This document shows positions 22,725-32,249 of a stretch of DNA of 64,000 bases, piece by piece (position 1 is the stretch's first letter; each line of letters opens with the position of its first letter). This stretch comes from Arion vulgaris. Its lineage: Eukaryota; Mollusca; Gastropoda; Stylommatophora; Arionidae. The position numbers were made by a program, and so were the translations under genes. The stretch is from NCBI GenBank assembly GCA_020796225.1, contig CM036774.1, forward strand, positions 25,906,692 to 25,970,691, given 5' to 3'. The notes below the pieces were generated by a model. The model was not told where the DNA came from. It did not search any database and saw only the letters and a list, made by a program, of their open reading frames with translations.

Positions 22725-23110
22725 CGCTTGTGCTACAGAGTTCATGCACTACTACTGAGAGATTCCTGTGTAAGGAAGATATCGGAACACGCATGGTTAC
22801 TCACCAAAGTGCAATGATGATAGTCCAATCCATCTTGAGTCATATCAGAGACGAACTATACAAAAATAGTTCTCATGTTAATTTGAGCATATAAAAGAAC
22901 CCTTGAAAAATGAGTGATTAAGCTTGCTCTACCCTGGAAAATTTAGTTTAAAATATTAAAATAACATTCCTGCAACAATTTTCAAAATTATATAAGGTGC
23001 TAGTGCTACAGTGTTCATGCATTGCCTCTGATATCTGCACGTGCAAGACCGAAACACACATAATTATTCAATTATTCATCAAAGTGCTGATAATAGTTTT
23101 CAGGATATGA
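22725..23110 (+). repeat. Repeat family P, two diverged copies
   Basis: 22725-22860 and 22995-23110 share GTGCTACAGAGTTCATGCA, CTGTGTAAGGAAGATATCGG and CACCAAAGTGCAATGAT-like blocks with each other and with 37150-37270. The nature of the repeat is unknown. Confidence 0.65.
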
Positions 23111-23739
23111 TAATCTATATGAGACAATATTTCTTGATGTTCAGGTCTTGTAGGATGTCAATATTTTGTTCTCTTCTCTGCCCAGAGCATTCTAAGAATT
23201 TTTCTCTAGCACTTTGTTTCCAAAGATTCTCCTCTGTTCTTTAATATATATATACAGGTATGTGTTTTGTTATGTATTTGTTGGTAGAGGTCCATGTATT
23301 ATACAACAAGAGTTAATTTACTGCCATATCATTTACAATTGAATAGTCTATGCGCAATTTAGACAAGTAATGTACCCATTACCATCTACTAGGGTAGACT
23401 GTGGACACCTATGGGTCTGTCTGGAATGCAGTGAGGTCTGTCCTGTTAATCAGAAGGAAAGTTAGAAATATAAAATATCTTGATCAAGTTATTAAAAATG
23501 TTCAATCTAATGTGATAGGTGCAAGACTCCAGATCACAGATCAAAGGATGTTAGGCCCAGACCGATCGCTCATACTCATGCAAACCAAAGTAAGTACTAA
23601 GTTTTGTTTTACTTCTTTTCTGTCACTGATATTGGGCGTATCAGATTGGGATTGATACTCAGCAAACTAGGTTATAGCTGACAGGCGTTTCATCTTATTG
23701 CACTCTGGACATGTCTGTAGGGGCTCAGATCTCCTGCAC

Positions 23740-24060
23740 AATTTCTCCAACAGCATCCAGCAACTAACCCTACCAGTTGGTTGTTGATTGATGAGCCGAC
23801 TCATATGCCTGTTGTACTGTTCTTTTCTGGCCGCTCCAATCCAAGCTCTTGCAATCCAGCAGTTGGCATGGATTGGTGTAGATGAAAGTTCTCTTTACGG
23901 CCACACTCATGAGGCTGTTCAGAATGTCAGTTTTATCCATTGGCTGGCTGACCCACCCCCCACCCCCCCCGATATGGTGGCAATGCCAGCCGGTCTGTGT
24001 TCTCTCATTGCCATAAAAACCCATGTGCCCCGGAACAAAGATGAACATAATTCTGTGAAT
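23740..24060 (-). mobile_element. LINE family M, RNase H region
   Basis: The minus strand reads FIFVPGHMGFYGNERTQ (RNase H C-terminal motif), then MDKTDILNSLMSVAVKRTF and LLDCKSLDWSGQKRTVQQAY. The copy at 53640-54060 has the matching MDRADILNALIECGVKEDFH. A C-rich run is present near 23950-23970. Confidence 0.8.
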
Positions 24061-24084
24061 AGTGGGCGCTTATATACTGTAGAC

Positions 24085-24335
24085 ACACTTGTGTGTTGCC
24101 AGGGCCCGCAAATGGAGCAAAGAATAGTAACACTGCAACCTACAAGGCATATCATAATAAGCGACTTAGGTATGGGAAGAGCTACCTAGTAGGTAAAAAG
24201 CATCGCATAAATTGGATGTGCTGACCTACTTGTAGACACATAACTGGCACATGGTACAATTGCTCTTAGGTTGAAATCACAAAAAGTGGTTTATCTAATG
24301 GTCGATATGGAGCGTTTGAAGAAGAAGAATAAAAA
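24085..24335 (+). mobile_element. SINE family B
   Basis: GTGTTGCCAGGGCCCGCAAA, GCAAAGAATAGTAACACTGC, AACCTACAAGGCATATC, AGCTACCTAGTAGGTAAAAA, GGATGTGCTGACCTACTTG. The end GTCGATATGGAGCGTTTGAA is followed by GAAGAAGAA. Confidence 0.9.
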
Positions 24336-24544
24336 GGTAATGAAACGGTATCATACTGTGTGGTACATTAGTGATGCAGAGTTGAACTGTCTTAGTCATC
24401 AAGTTGAACCAATTGCTATCCCGAAGTGTTATAACATCTTTTCAACAAACATGACTAGTATTTATTTACTTGAACTTCCTTATGTTTAACCTGTTTACAT
24501 GATGTTCTCAATACATGTCCAACAAATTATTAGTGCTCTTTCAT

Positions 24545-24790
24545 CATCATTCTTCTTCCAACCTCCATATCAACACCTGTCAACCACTCTGTGTGGTTTG
24601 TATGTGATCTGAGCCTAAGAGTGATTGTACATTGTGCCGGTTATGTGCCTGCAAGTAGGCCAGCACATCCGATTTCTGCTTTTATTTACTAGGGTAGCAT
24701 CCCTATGGCCTACATCAGTCGCCTCCTATGACATACATTGTAGGTCGAGAGGTACTATTCATGGTTTCCTTGCGGCCCCACACGGGCGTC
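24545..24790 (-). mobile_element. SINE family B
   Basis: Reverse complement of the family: TGTGATCTGAGCCTAAGAG, GCAAGTAGGCCAGCACATCC, TTTATTTACTAGGGTAGC, TCAGTCGCCTCCTATGACAT. Head sequence at the right end. Confidence 0.9.
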
Positions 24791-25018
24791 ATGATCATGA
24801 AACAGAAATATCAGTTTTTAACTTGTGAAAGACAAGTAATAAATTTTTATTTTACAAAGTAATTATTTTATTTTCTTTCTGTCTTGTGGAACATCTCAAT
24901 GCTCCTCTGTCATTTGTGGCCCTCAGTGTTCACTGTCAGAGCTACTCTCACGATCACCGCCCAGACCGGTATACCCAATTTCTCCATAAATCTCATTCAT
25001 GTGGAAGTCTGATTCACG

Positions 25019-25160
25019 CAGTCTTAGCATTTGGTGTGGTTCTTCACATCTTCAGCACCATTTGGAGCTCTGGCGCTTATTCTTCTGCGATTTGTCCGGT
25101 TTTAGCCAGCGTTTACTGGGTTCACTCTTCGTCAGCCTTTGACTGTCCCCAGCCGACCTG
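25019..25160 (+). repeat. Repeat family F fragment
   Basis: TTGGAGCTCTGGCGCTTATT, CAGCGTTTACTGGGTTCACT and TTTGACTGTCCCCAGCCGAC match other F copies. Confidence 0.75.
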
Positions 25161-25204
25161 CAAGGAAGCAGATAGAGTTACTCCATGTGTTTCTTCTTCC
25201 ATCA

Positions 25205-25510
25205 TGCTATACACAGAAATGAGAGAAATGTCTGTGCAACCACTAGTAACAACTGTTATAAGAAGAAGAAGATGGGAGATATGTTGGGCATACATTGAGA
25301 AGAAATGATCAAAGAATACCAAAGCGAGCATTGAAGTGGGAGGCAAAGTGTTCTAGAAAGAGAGGACTACCTAGGGAAACTCTTAACTTACTTTGCTGAG
25401 AAATGCTAGAAATGTTGGACTCTTCCATGGAAGAGATTAAGTGAGCTGCCCAGGACAGAGCGCTATGTAGGAATTACTTGCAGACCCTATGTAACGTATG
25501 ACAGAAGCAG
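25205..25510 (+). mobile_element. LINE family T, 3' end
   Basis: Plus strand: EMREMSVQPLVTTVIRRRRW, then a VGHTLRRN-like block, KRALKWEAKC-like sequence and, near the end, AAQDRALCRNYLQTLC-like residues in shifted frames. It contains a single copy of the segment that is tandemly amplified at 61073-63950. Confidence 0.88.
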
Positions 25511-25650
25511 AGGTTGGTATACATATATACACACAAAGAAATAATGTACATTTATTGTAGTGTTCTGTGGAAGAGTTTAAATTAAAGTTAAATTCTAAAT
25601 AATATTTTATTGACAACTGATTCTAAACAGAAATATTTCTTCATTTACAG

Positions 25651-26133
25651 TCAGCGCAGATAGCAGAACCTCTCGACATTCCAGCTCCAGCGAGCACCAG
25701 CATGAACATACAAGAGGTCACAGCATTAACAGCACTGACAATGCAGCAGAATCACAGCCTGGGCGAGACACAGATTTATCAAACACACATCAACAACATT
25801 ACAGGGACAATCGAGAAACACGAGAGAACCAACAGTTGTCTCGAGACAATAGCATGCGGGAAAGTAGAGACATGTATAAATCTAGCATTGAAAGAACTCG
25901 TTCAACAGAATCTGCACCGAATAATTCCCACTATCACCACCACCAGGCGGCGTTACACCGCTCAGGCTCTACACCTGGTGGAAACAATGGTTTGTCAGAT
26001 TCACAACATATTGACTACAAACGTTTGCAGCATGAAGGACAGTACACTTCACATATGGATTACAACAAAAGATCAAGTAATGAAATGTTGCGGGGAAGGC
26101 GGACAGATAACCAGCTATCTCAGAGATATCATG
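25651..26133 (+). CDS. WAC: WAC, Ser/His/Arg-rich central exon
   Basis: Acceptor TTCTTCATTTACAG and donor GTATGT bound a 483-bp exon that is open throughout in the frame of codon 25653. It begins SADSRTSRHSSSSEHQHEHT and continues with RDNRETRENQQLSRDNSMRE. Then come a His run (NNSHYHHHQAALHRSG), GLSDSQHIDYKRLQHEG and RRTDNQLSQRYH. WAC proteins have such a polar, disordered stretch with an SRHNDRDY-like segment after the WW domain. The last base (26133) completes a codon with 37380-37381, giving YHDTGQGTIDEMD. The entering phase requires one base from the previous exon, which 20905-21035 cannot supply. Confidence 0.88.
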
Positions 26134-26279
26134 GTATGTATTTACTTTGACTGTTTCTGTATACAGAGAAAACTAAGCTTATGTCCACTAACAAAACAAA
26201 CAAACCCAAAATTGCCATCTACTGTTTTTGCTCTACATTAGCACTTGTTAAACCACTTTTTTGTAGTTTTTATGTAGCT

Positions 26280-27655
26280 TATCACCCGAGTAGTTACCGA
26301 GGCTCAAATTTGGGGTGTAAAGAATAGAACCACTGTTACCTGCCACACATGTCGTAAGAGGTGACTAAGGAGGTTTGGCTAAAATCGGATGCACGTGTCC
26401 GCTATGGAATGATAACCCGAAATAAATGCTTGCAGAAAACGGGTGCAACGACCCCTCACAATGAGGAATGGGATAACGGATTCAACTGTCGCCAATCTGC
26501 CTCGGAGATTTAGCCACACAGTAAGAATGTCAGACCTACCACCACAAGGTTGGCCAAAACTTACTGCCGGAAGAGGTCCGCACAAATGGAAAGCAGAAAT
26601 CATAGGAATTATACCAAAAAGGGGAAGACTGCAGTAAAACTTGATAAAATAGCGAAACACTTGCAAACAAAGTACTATAGTTTTACAAAATACAGAAACA
26701 GTGACGATAAACAGCAACGTTTGACCAAAAGGCCTTTATCAAGCAAACGACACAACAAGTGACGAATTTCACAGAACACTTACAAATGGACGATAACGGA
26801 AACATTCAAACGTATCTAATGAATATCTGGGAATAAAAACGAATAAAGAAATGAGTGCAACACAAAACCAGAGGTGGAAAAGAAGAGAAACAATATACAA
26901 ATCAAGTGAAAATATAAATTATATATATGAAGCAAATACACATATAGATTACAAGGCATGAGATGAGAAAGTACTAAGAAGCATAGGAATGTAATGAGGT
27001 GAGTCCAAGAGGCCGCAAGGTACCATATAACGAAATAAAACGGTTTCGACTCAATGCATTACATTCCTATGCTTCTTAGTACTTTCTCATCTCATTCCTT
27101 GTAATCTATATGTGTATTTGCTTCCTATATATAATTTATATTTTCACTTGATTGTATATTGTTTCTCTTCTTTTCCACCTCTGGTTTTGTGTTGCACTCA
27201 TTTCTTTATTCGTTTTATTCCCAGATATTCATTAGATCGTTGAATGTTTCCGTTATCATCCATTTGTAAGTGTTCTGTGAAATTTGTCACTCCTGTTGTG
27301 TCGTTTGCTTGATAAAGGCCTTTTGGTCGAAGCGTTGCTGTTTATCGTCACTGTTTCTGTATTTTGTAAAACTATAGTACTTTGTTTGCACGTGTTTCGC
27401 TAGATTATACCTACAGAACTGCCCTAGTATGCAGACTTGAGGAGAAAGATGTGGCCAACTTAAACTAGCGTCCAAGACAAACTGTATGGCGTGGCTGATA
27501 ATCTGAGGCAGGTGGCTGCCTTTTTGAGAATCGAATTCCAATCTAGTGAGAATGCAGAAGACAAACTGATGGCGTGGTGATAATCTGAGCAGACCTGCTT
27601 TATTAGAGAATTCGAAATTCCAATCTAGTGAGAATGCAGAAGAAGAAGAAGTATG
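26280..27655 (+). mobile_element. Composite SINE-like family C, interrupted by a foldback element
   Basis: Left part 26280-26615 matches 4585-4950: ATAACCCGAAATAAATGCTT, TGGGATAACGGATTCAACTG and TAAGAATGTCAGACCTACCA. The right part 27404-27655 resumes with CTACAGAACTGCCC and the same, more degraded tandem repeats. The join in the intact copy (TATCCTACAG at 4949) shows that 26616-27403 is an insertion. The end has GAAGAAGAAGA. Confidence 0.88.
26616..27403. mobile_element. Foldback (long inverted repeat) element with 8-bp target-site duplication
   Basis: A 788-bp insertion flanked by ATTATACC at 26608-26615 and 27404-27411. Arms of about 345 bp (about 26650-27000 and 27056-27403) are inverted copies. 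For example, GCGAAACACTTGCAAACAAA on the left answers TTTGTTTGCACGTGTTTCGC on the right, and AGAAGCATAGGAATGTAATG answers CATTACATTCCTATGCTTCT. The spacer is about 55 bp. The left end has an extra GGGGAAGACTGCAG that also appears at the right end of the shorter relative at 2192-2363. There is no coding capacity. It sits in the WAC intron between 26133 and 37380. Confidence 0.9.
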
Positions 27656-27686
27656 TAGCTTATGTCTTAGAGTGTAAGTTTGTTGT

Positions 27687-27758
27687 GCCAGTGCCCACAA
27701 GGGGTGCAAAAAATAGTAATACTGCGACCTACAATGCATACTGTAAGAGGCGACTGAG
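27687..27758 (+). mobile_element. SINE family B, 5' fragment
   Basis: TGTGCCAGTGCCCACAAGG, AAATAGTAATACTGCGACC and TGTAAGAGGCGACTGAGGTA, then it stops. Confidence 0.75.
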
Positions 27759-27763
27759 GTAAT

Positions 27764-27970
27764 GTCTACTACTCGCGAACATTCTTTATTGCTGTTTTAT
27801 CATTCTAGTGTGATATATAAACAGCCAGACACCAAGAACGGGTGTACGTGCACAGCCTTCAGTACCAATTGGAGCTCAGGTGCTTATCCTTCAGCGGCGT
27901 GTTCGGCTTCAACCAGCTGTTTATTTACTCGGGCAGCTCGCCCTGAAGTGCAATCCTTTCTGCCGTAGAT
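27764..27970 (+). repeat. Repeat family F copy
   Basis: TATCATTCTAGTGTGATATA, CAGCCTTCAGTACCAATTGG and AGCTCAGGTGCTTATCCTTC are shared with 51880-51980. Confidence 0.8.
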
Positions 27971-28159
27971 TTCGGCCTGGATCTACGCCTTTATGACCAT
28001 CTCTGATCTCAGCCATGGTGCTTGGACGTCATCTCACTCTGTGTAAGATGATCGGCGTCCGAAGAGTATTGCCCTTAGTCAATGTTTGTATCAAACCGTT
28101 GCTAGTTTCCAGTGTTAACCAAATGGCTGTTTGTATAGTATGTTATATCTGTGATTGTC

Positions 28160-29570
28160 CTCTAACTCTGTCTTACTTACTTATTCCTCTCCGCTCTTTG
28201 TGGAGCATAGGGCCTCAACAGTTGTTTGCCACTTGGTCTCTCTGTTTTCTTTATGGTCTCCCAGGATAGTCGAACACACTTCAGTTCCTCAAGAAGACTT
28301 CATCACCTGGTCTGTTTAGGATTTCTGTTTTCCATGCAGGTTCCACTCAAGTGTTTGTCTAGTGACACTCAACAGTCTTCCGTATGGTATGCCCAACCCA
28401 TCGCCATTTACTCCTCTTAACCTGGGTCATCATAGGTTCTTGTCCGGTTCTTATCCACAGGTCTATGTTTGCAACTCTATCATACCATCTCAGTCTGAGA
28501 ATCCGCCGAAGACATCCGTTGACCAAGGTCTGAACCTTGTTTGTATTTAACTTGGTGACTCATCTCGTTTCCGAGCCATACAGCAACTCAGATTTCACAT
28601 TTGAGCTGAATATCCTGAGCTTTGTTTTTGTGGAGATGGCAGTAGATTTCCACACTGTGTGCAGGATAGCAAAGACTTGTCGTGCTTTCCTAATCCTGGC
28701 ATTAATGTCCTCATCTCTCTCTCGCAATCCCCCTAGACTGATGAGCCAAATTTTATCATGAATTTTGCTGTTGCTTTTACCTTCGTACAGCTTCTCGTGA
28801 AGCTCCGTGTTATCGGGCCAAATTTCTTTTCTCAGGGCTGCTACACAGCTGGCAGTCTTGCAGTATGTGCTCTGCCACCATGCCCGCCTTTTCACAGTGG
28901 CACAGGCTAGTTGTGCCAATTTAAAATTTGTTAAACATGTGGACCCGGAGTCTGTTATGGCCGGTACAGAGGCGGAATATAGCAACTTGCTCACTACGGT
29001 CAGACCATAGTACCCATCACTCCTGTTGTGTTGTGGGTGGTCTTTCGACCATTTTTTACTGTACTGCCAGCCGATGTTTGTTCAGTCCTCCTCATAGCCT
29101 GATCCTGTGATCAGTCTGCGGTAGTCGCCTTCCTTATTTTGCTAGCCTGTCAGTTTCATCATTACCACTTATGTTGCAGTGTGATGGTATCCATTGAATG
29201 ACAGTGCGTTTGAGTGAGTTTACTAGTACACATGTCATCATCTGTACCTCCTGATTTACTGATCTTGCTTCCAAGGTAGACAAATTCACCATTTTCTATA
29301 TGCCTTCCCTCAATCAATATTGGGTCTTGCTGTATGTTGTTGCATCACAGTATTGTCTTCACTTGGCTGATTTTAAGACCAACCAATTGTGCCGTTTCTA
29401 CCAGAGCATCCACTTTTTCCAGCATGTCTTGTAGCTTGTGTGAGAGTAAGGCAAGATCATCAGCGATGTCCAGGTCTTCTAATTGCATAGTGTCCACTGA
29501 ATGCCTTTTCTGGACCCGGCATATGCTGTGCTTGTGACCCAATCAAGTTATGCACCAAGAATAGTAGGGG
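28160..29570 (-). mobile_element. LINE family N, split by an RNase H LINE fragment
   Basis: Minus strand: QLEDLDIADDLALLSHKLQD (catalytic ADD) and VETAQLVGLKISQVKTIL lie at 29345-29500. After the interruption come RERDEDINARIRKARQVF and SSNVKSELLYGSETR at 28560-28720, then a 3' region down to 28160 that recurs at 55325-55575. The order and spacing fit one LINE ORF2 with an insertion after KISKSGGTD. Confidence 0.85.
28770..29245 (-). mobile_element. RNase H LINE fragment nested in LINE N
   Basis: Minus-strand pieces: TVIQWIPSHCNISGNDETDR then LAK (RNase H motif), QVAIFRLCTGHNRLRVHMFN, and CHCEKAGMVAEHILQDC. The same layout as 106-590. Edges are set where the LINE N sequence stops and resumes. 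Confidence 0.8.
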
Positions 29571-29754
29571 GCTAACTCTGTCTATTATGTTATATCTGTG
29601 ATTTTCATTTTCTCACTTTAACCTATGGATGTATTAGTTTGTGTTCTGTTGACGTCCACAAATTTGCATTTGCTATCACTTCTGGCTGCCATCTGGTGCA
29701 GAATATGCACTGAAGGAAGACATGTTCTCTTGATGTCATCTGTTAGGGTGTGAT

Positions 29755-30010
29755 ACGCCTGTGTGGTGCTGGGACCTGCAAGGGAAGCAAAGACTAGTAC
29801 CACTGCAACCTACAATGCATGTCGTAAGAGGTGACTGATTTAGGCCCTAGGGATGCTACCTAGTAAATAAAAAGCAGTGCAGAAATCGGATGTACTGGCC
29901 TACTTGTAGGCGCATAACTGCACAGCGTACAATCGCTCTTAGGCTCAGATCACATATAAATCACACAGAGTGGTTAGCAAGTGGTCGATATGGAGCGTTA
30001 AAAGAAAAAG
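29755..30010 (+). mobile_element. SINE family B, full length
   Basis: Complete order of blocks from GTGGTGCTGGGACCTGCAAG to GTGGTCGATATGGAGCG and an A/G-rich tail. Confidence 0.92.
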
Positions 30011-30124
30011 GATGTGATATTTTTGGTCACATGACAATGTCTTGGAACTATTTAACAGTTTGTTCCTTTCGTGCCAAAGGCGGCGGCAAATAGGGCAGGG
30101 GTTTTAGAGCTCCATATGATGTGG

Positions 30125-30780
30125 TTCGTTGCTAGCAGTTGGAGATCTTGTATGGCTTTACATTCCAATAGTTTACTTTCTTGTAGGATTGTTCTTCGAA
30201 GAGGGTCTTAGGTCTTCCACGTTTTCTTTTCCCAACTGGTGACCACATTGTTGATTTAGTCTCTTTTCGTCTGATCTAAGAACATGACCTAAATATTTCC
30301 ACCTTCGTTTCTGTATAATATTTGATACAGGTTGTTGCTGTGTTCTATCTCTCACTGTGTTGTTCGAAATGAAATCACTATTTTACGTTTAATAATTTTC
30401 AGAGACATTTATTCTCGAAGCTGTCCAGTTTCATATCAATTTTCTTTGTTGATTTCCAACTTTCACAACCATAGGTCAGTACAGGAATCACACAGGACCT
30501 AAACAATTTAACTTTTGTACATATACTAAGGTCTTTAGATTGCCAGATATTTGTTAACTTAGTGAAGGCGCTAGCTGCTATAGCAATACGAGAGTTTATT
30601 TCTTTCATTGTGTCTCCGTTGTTTGACGCTTTACTACTCAAATATGTAAAATGTTATACTTTCTCCAGTGTTTGACCATTTATTATGATGTCTGTCATTT
30701 AACAGTACACATTTTTATTTCTGTTGAACCTTCTTAAACTTAATTTCTATATTAAAAAAATTGGTAGTGAGTACTAGAGT
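30125..30780 (-). mobile_element. LINE family U, RT thumb to 3' end
   Basis: Minus strand: MKEINSRIAIAASAFTKLTN, FRSCVIPVLTYGCESWKSTK, and IIQKRRWKYLGHVLRSDEKR in separate frames. A typical endonuclease-LINE ORF2 C-terminus. Confidence 0.85.
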
Positions 30781-30803
30781 GAACTTGCTTCTTAGGCTAG
30801 TAA

Positions 30804-31050
30804 AGTAAAAAAGTAAAGGAACCCTTTCATACCTCGTGGTATATAGGTGAATACAGTGTTAGGCCTGTATTTTTCATTGACCGTCTGCACCGATGGGTGA
30901 TGTGGTCAGCATCACGCCAGCCGCCTTTACTTTCCCAGAGCATGTCTGGTACCCAGTTGCGGTTGGGAAAAATTCCACACGTATTCGGAGCTGAACCCAG
31001 ACCACCAGCCTTGCGAAGCGAGTTCACTAACAACTGTGCTACAGCGGCTC
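30804..31050 (-). mobile_element. SINE family D
   Basis: Same blocks as 1914-2190, with the tRNA-like head at the right end (GTGCTACAGCGGCTCAC) and the AGTAAA-type tail at 30804. It directly abuts an opposite copy. Confidence 0.85.
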
Positions 31051-31290
31051 ACTCTTAGGTTAGTGGTCCGGTTCAATTCCACAGTGGGCATGGAATATTT
31101 TTCAGATCATAATTTCTCTCAGATTGACCCAGCGTTAATTGGGTACTAGAAAAAAACTACTGGGAAGTGAAGACGGCCACTGGGATGTTGACCACATCAT
31201 CCACCATGTATCCATGTCAATTAAAAATACGGGTCTAACACTGTATTACCCAATATACCGTGAGATATTAAAAGGGTTTCATTACTTTTT
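31050..31290 (+). mobile_element. SINE family D, head-to-head with the preceding copy
   Basis: Begins with TTAGTGGTCCGGTTCAATTC (box-B-like), then TTGACCCAGCGTTAATTGGG, GACCACATCATCCACCATG and AAAATACGGGTCTAACACTG. Diverged from the minus copy, so they are independent insertions rather than one palindrome. Confidence 0.75.
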
Positions 31291-31439
31291 TACTAAATGA
31301 GATTTTGTGGTTTTTGCCTGCTATTAATTCAGGCCAGGAAGCCTAATATGGCATGTTAGACTGATTTTTGCATGAAGGCTAGCTTTCTTATAACCAGTGT
31401 CCGTCAACATTCAGGCGAGCTTTACTCCAACTTAAAAGC

Positions 31440-31670
31440 CGCGGATTGACTTCATTTCCCCAAGATTTTCCCCATACGGCTCGGTCCTCTCCGCAGAACT
31501 GGCATGCCACCTGCAGAGTATTGCACAGCAGCTCCGTAGCTCCAGCAACAATCCTAGGGGTCTCTGCAAAAAACTACACTCGTGAACAGAATGGTGCGGT
31601 CTGGAATCGAACCCACGACCATCGACTCACAAGGCAAAGGGCTTACCACACGAGACTCTCTCCAACTTAT
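31440..31670 (-). mobile_element. SINE family G with tRNA-like head
   Basis: The best-preserved copy. Body GGATTGACTTCATTTCCCCA ... CAACAATCCTAGGGGTCTC. The right end reads TCTGGAATCGAACCCACGAC then ACAAGGCAAAGGGCTTACCA. In reverse complement this gives the box B GGTTCGATTCC and a tRNA-like head. The promoter is therefore at the right and the element points left. Confidence 0.9.
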
Positions 31671-31829
31671 GAGGTACCTGTAATTTAGCTCCCCAAATAA
31701 AGAAATCAGTAAACTTTTAGTCCAGTCGCACAATGTGTTGTTGGCTCAAGTTGACCTCAGCCCAAGAATCAGCATTGCGCTTGGTTACTAGCGAAGCATG
31801 GTATCCATTTTGCTATAGTCGCCCCAATG

Positions 31830-32245
31830 AAGAGTGTTGAAAGCAAGCCCGACTTTGCTAATCCTAGCAGTGAGATTTGGTTGTGTTCTTAGATCTTACT
31901 ATAATCACAGGCTAGCGGAGCAAACCGTACACAAAACTGGACGGGCAACAAACCAAGGTGTCCACAAAAGACCGGTTTTTGCTGGGCAGATGGCGCTCAT
32001 AAGCCTGGGGGGGCAGGCCGGCTAAGGGTTGCTGCCCTAAAATAAAATGGCAACCTGCTGCCTTGTGGGTTTTTGGCTGGGGACAGCAAAAGGCTAACAG
32101 AGATCGAACACACCACCGACAGATAAGCACTTGAGCTCCAATAGGTACTGAAGGCCATGCACATACATTCCTTTCTTGATGTTTGGCTGCTTATATATCA
32201 CAATAGAATGATAAAAACGGCTTAAGAACGATCGCGAGATCTTAC
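31830..32245 (-). repeat. Repeat family F copy, near full length
   Basis: Contains the blocks of 1-95 (AACCAAGGTGTCCACAAAAG, GCAGATGGCGCTCATAAG) and of 601-815 (CTGCTGCCTTGTGGGTTTTT, TTGAGCTCCAATAGGTACTG), uninterrupted. It confirms that 106-590 is an insertion. Confidence 0.85.
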
Positions 32246-32249
32246 TATA

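Noticed and set aside
24625..24828. Plus frame of 67 codons resembling a repeated peptide (CRLQVGQHIR-like) also seen near 60625 and 59426
   Set aside because: It is the reverse strand of SINE B read in one frame; SINEs do not code.
31590..31670. Functional tRNA gene on the minus strand
   Set aside because: It is the head of SINE G; the body follows directly and the same head or body recurs elsewhere.
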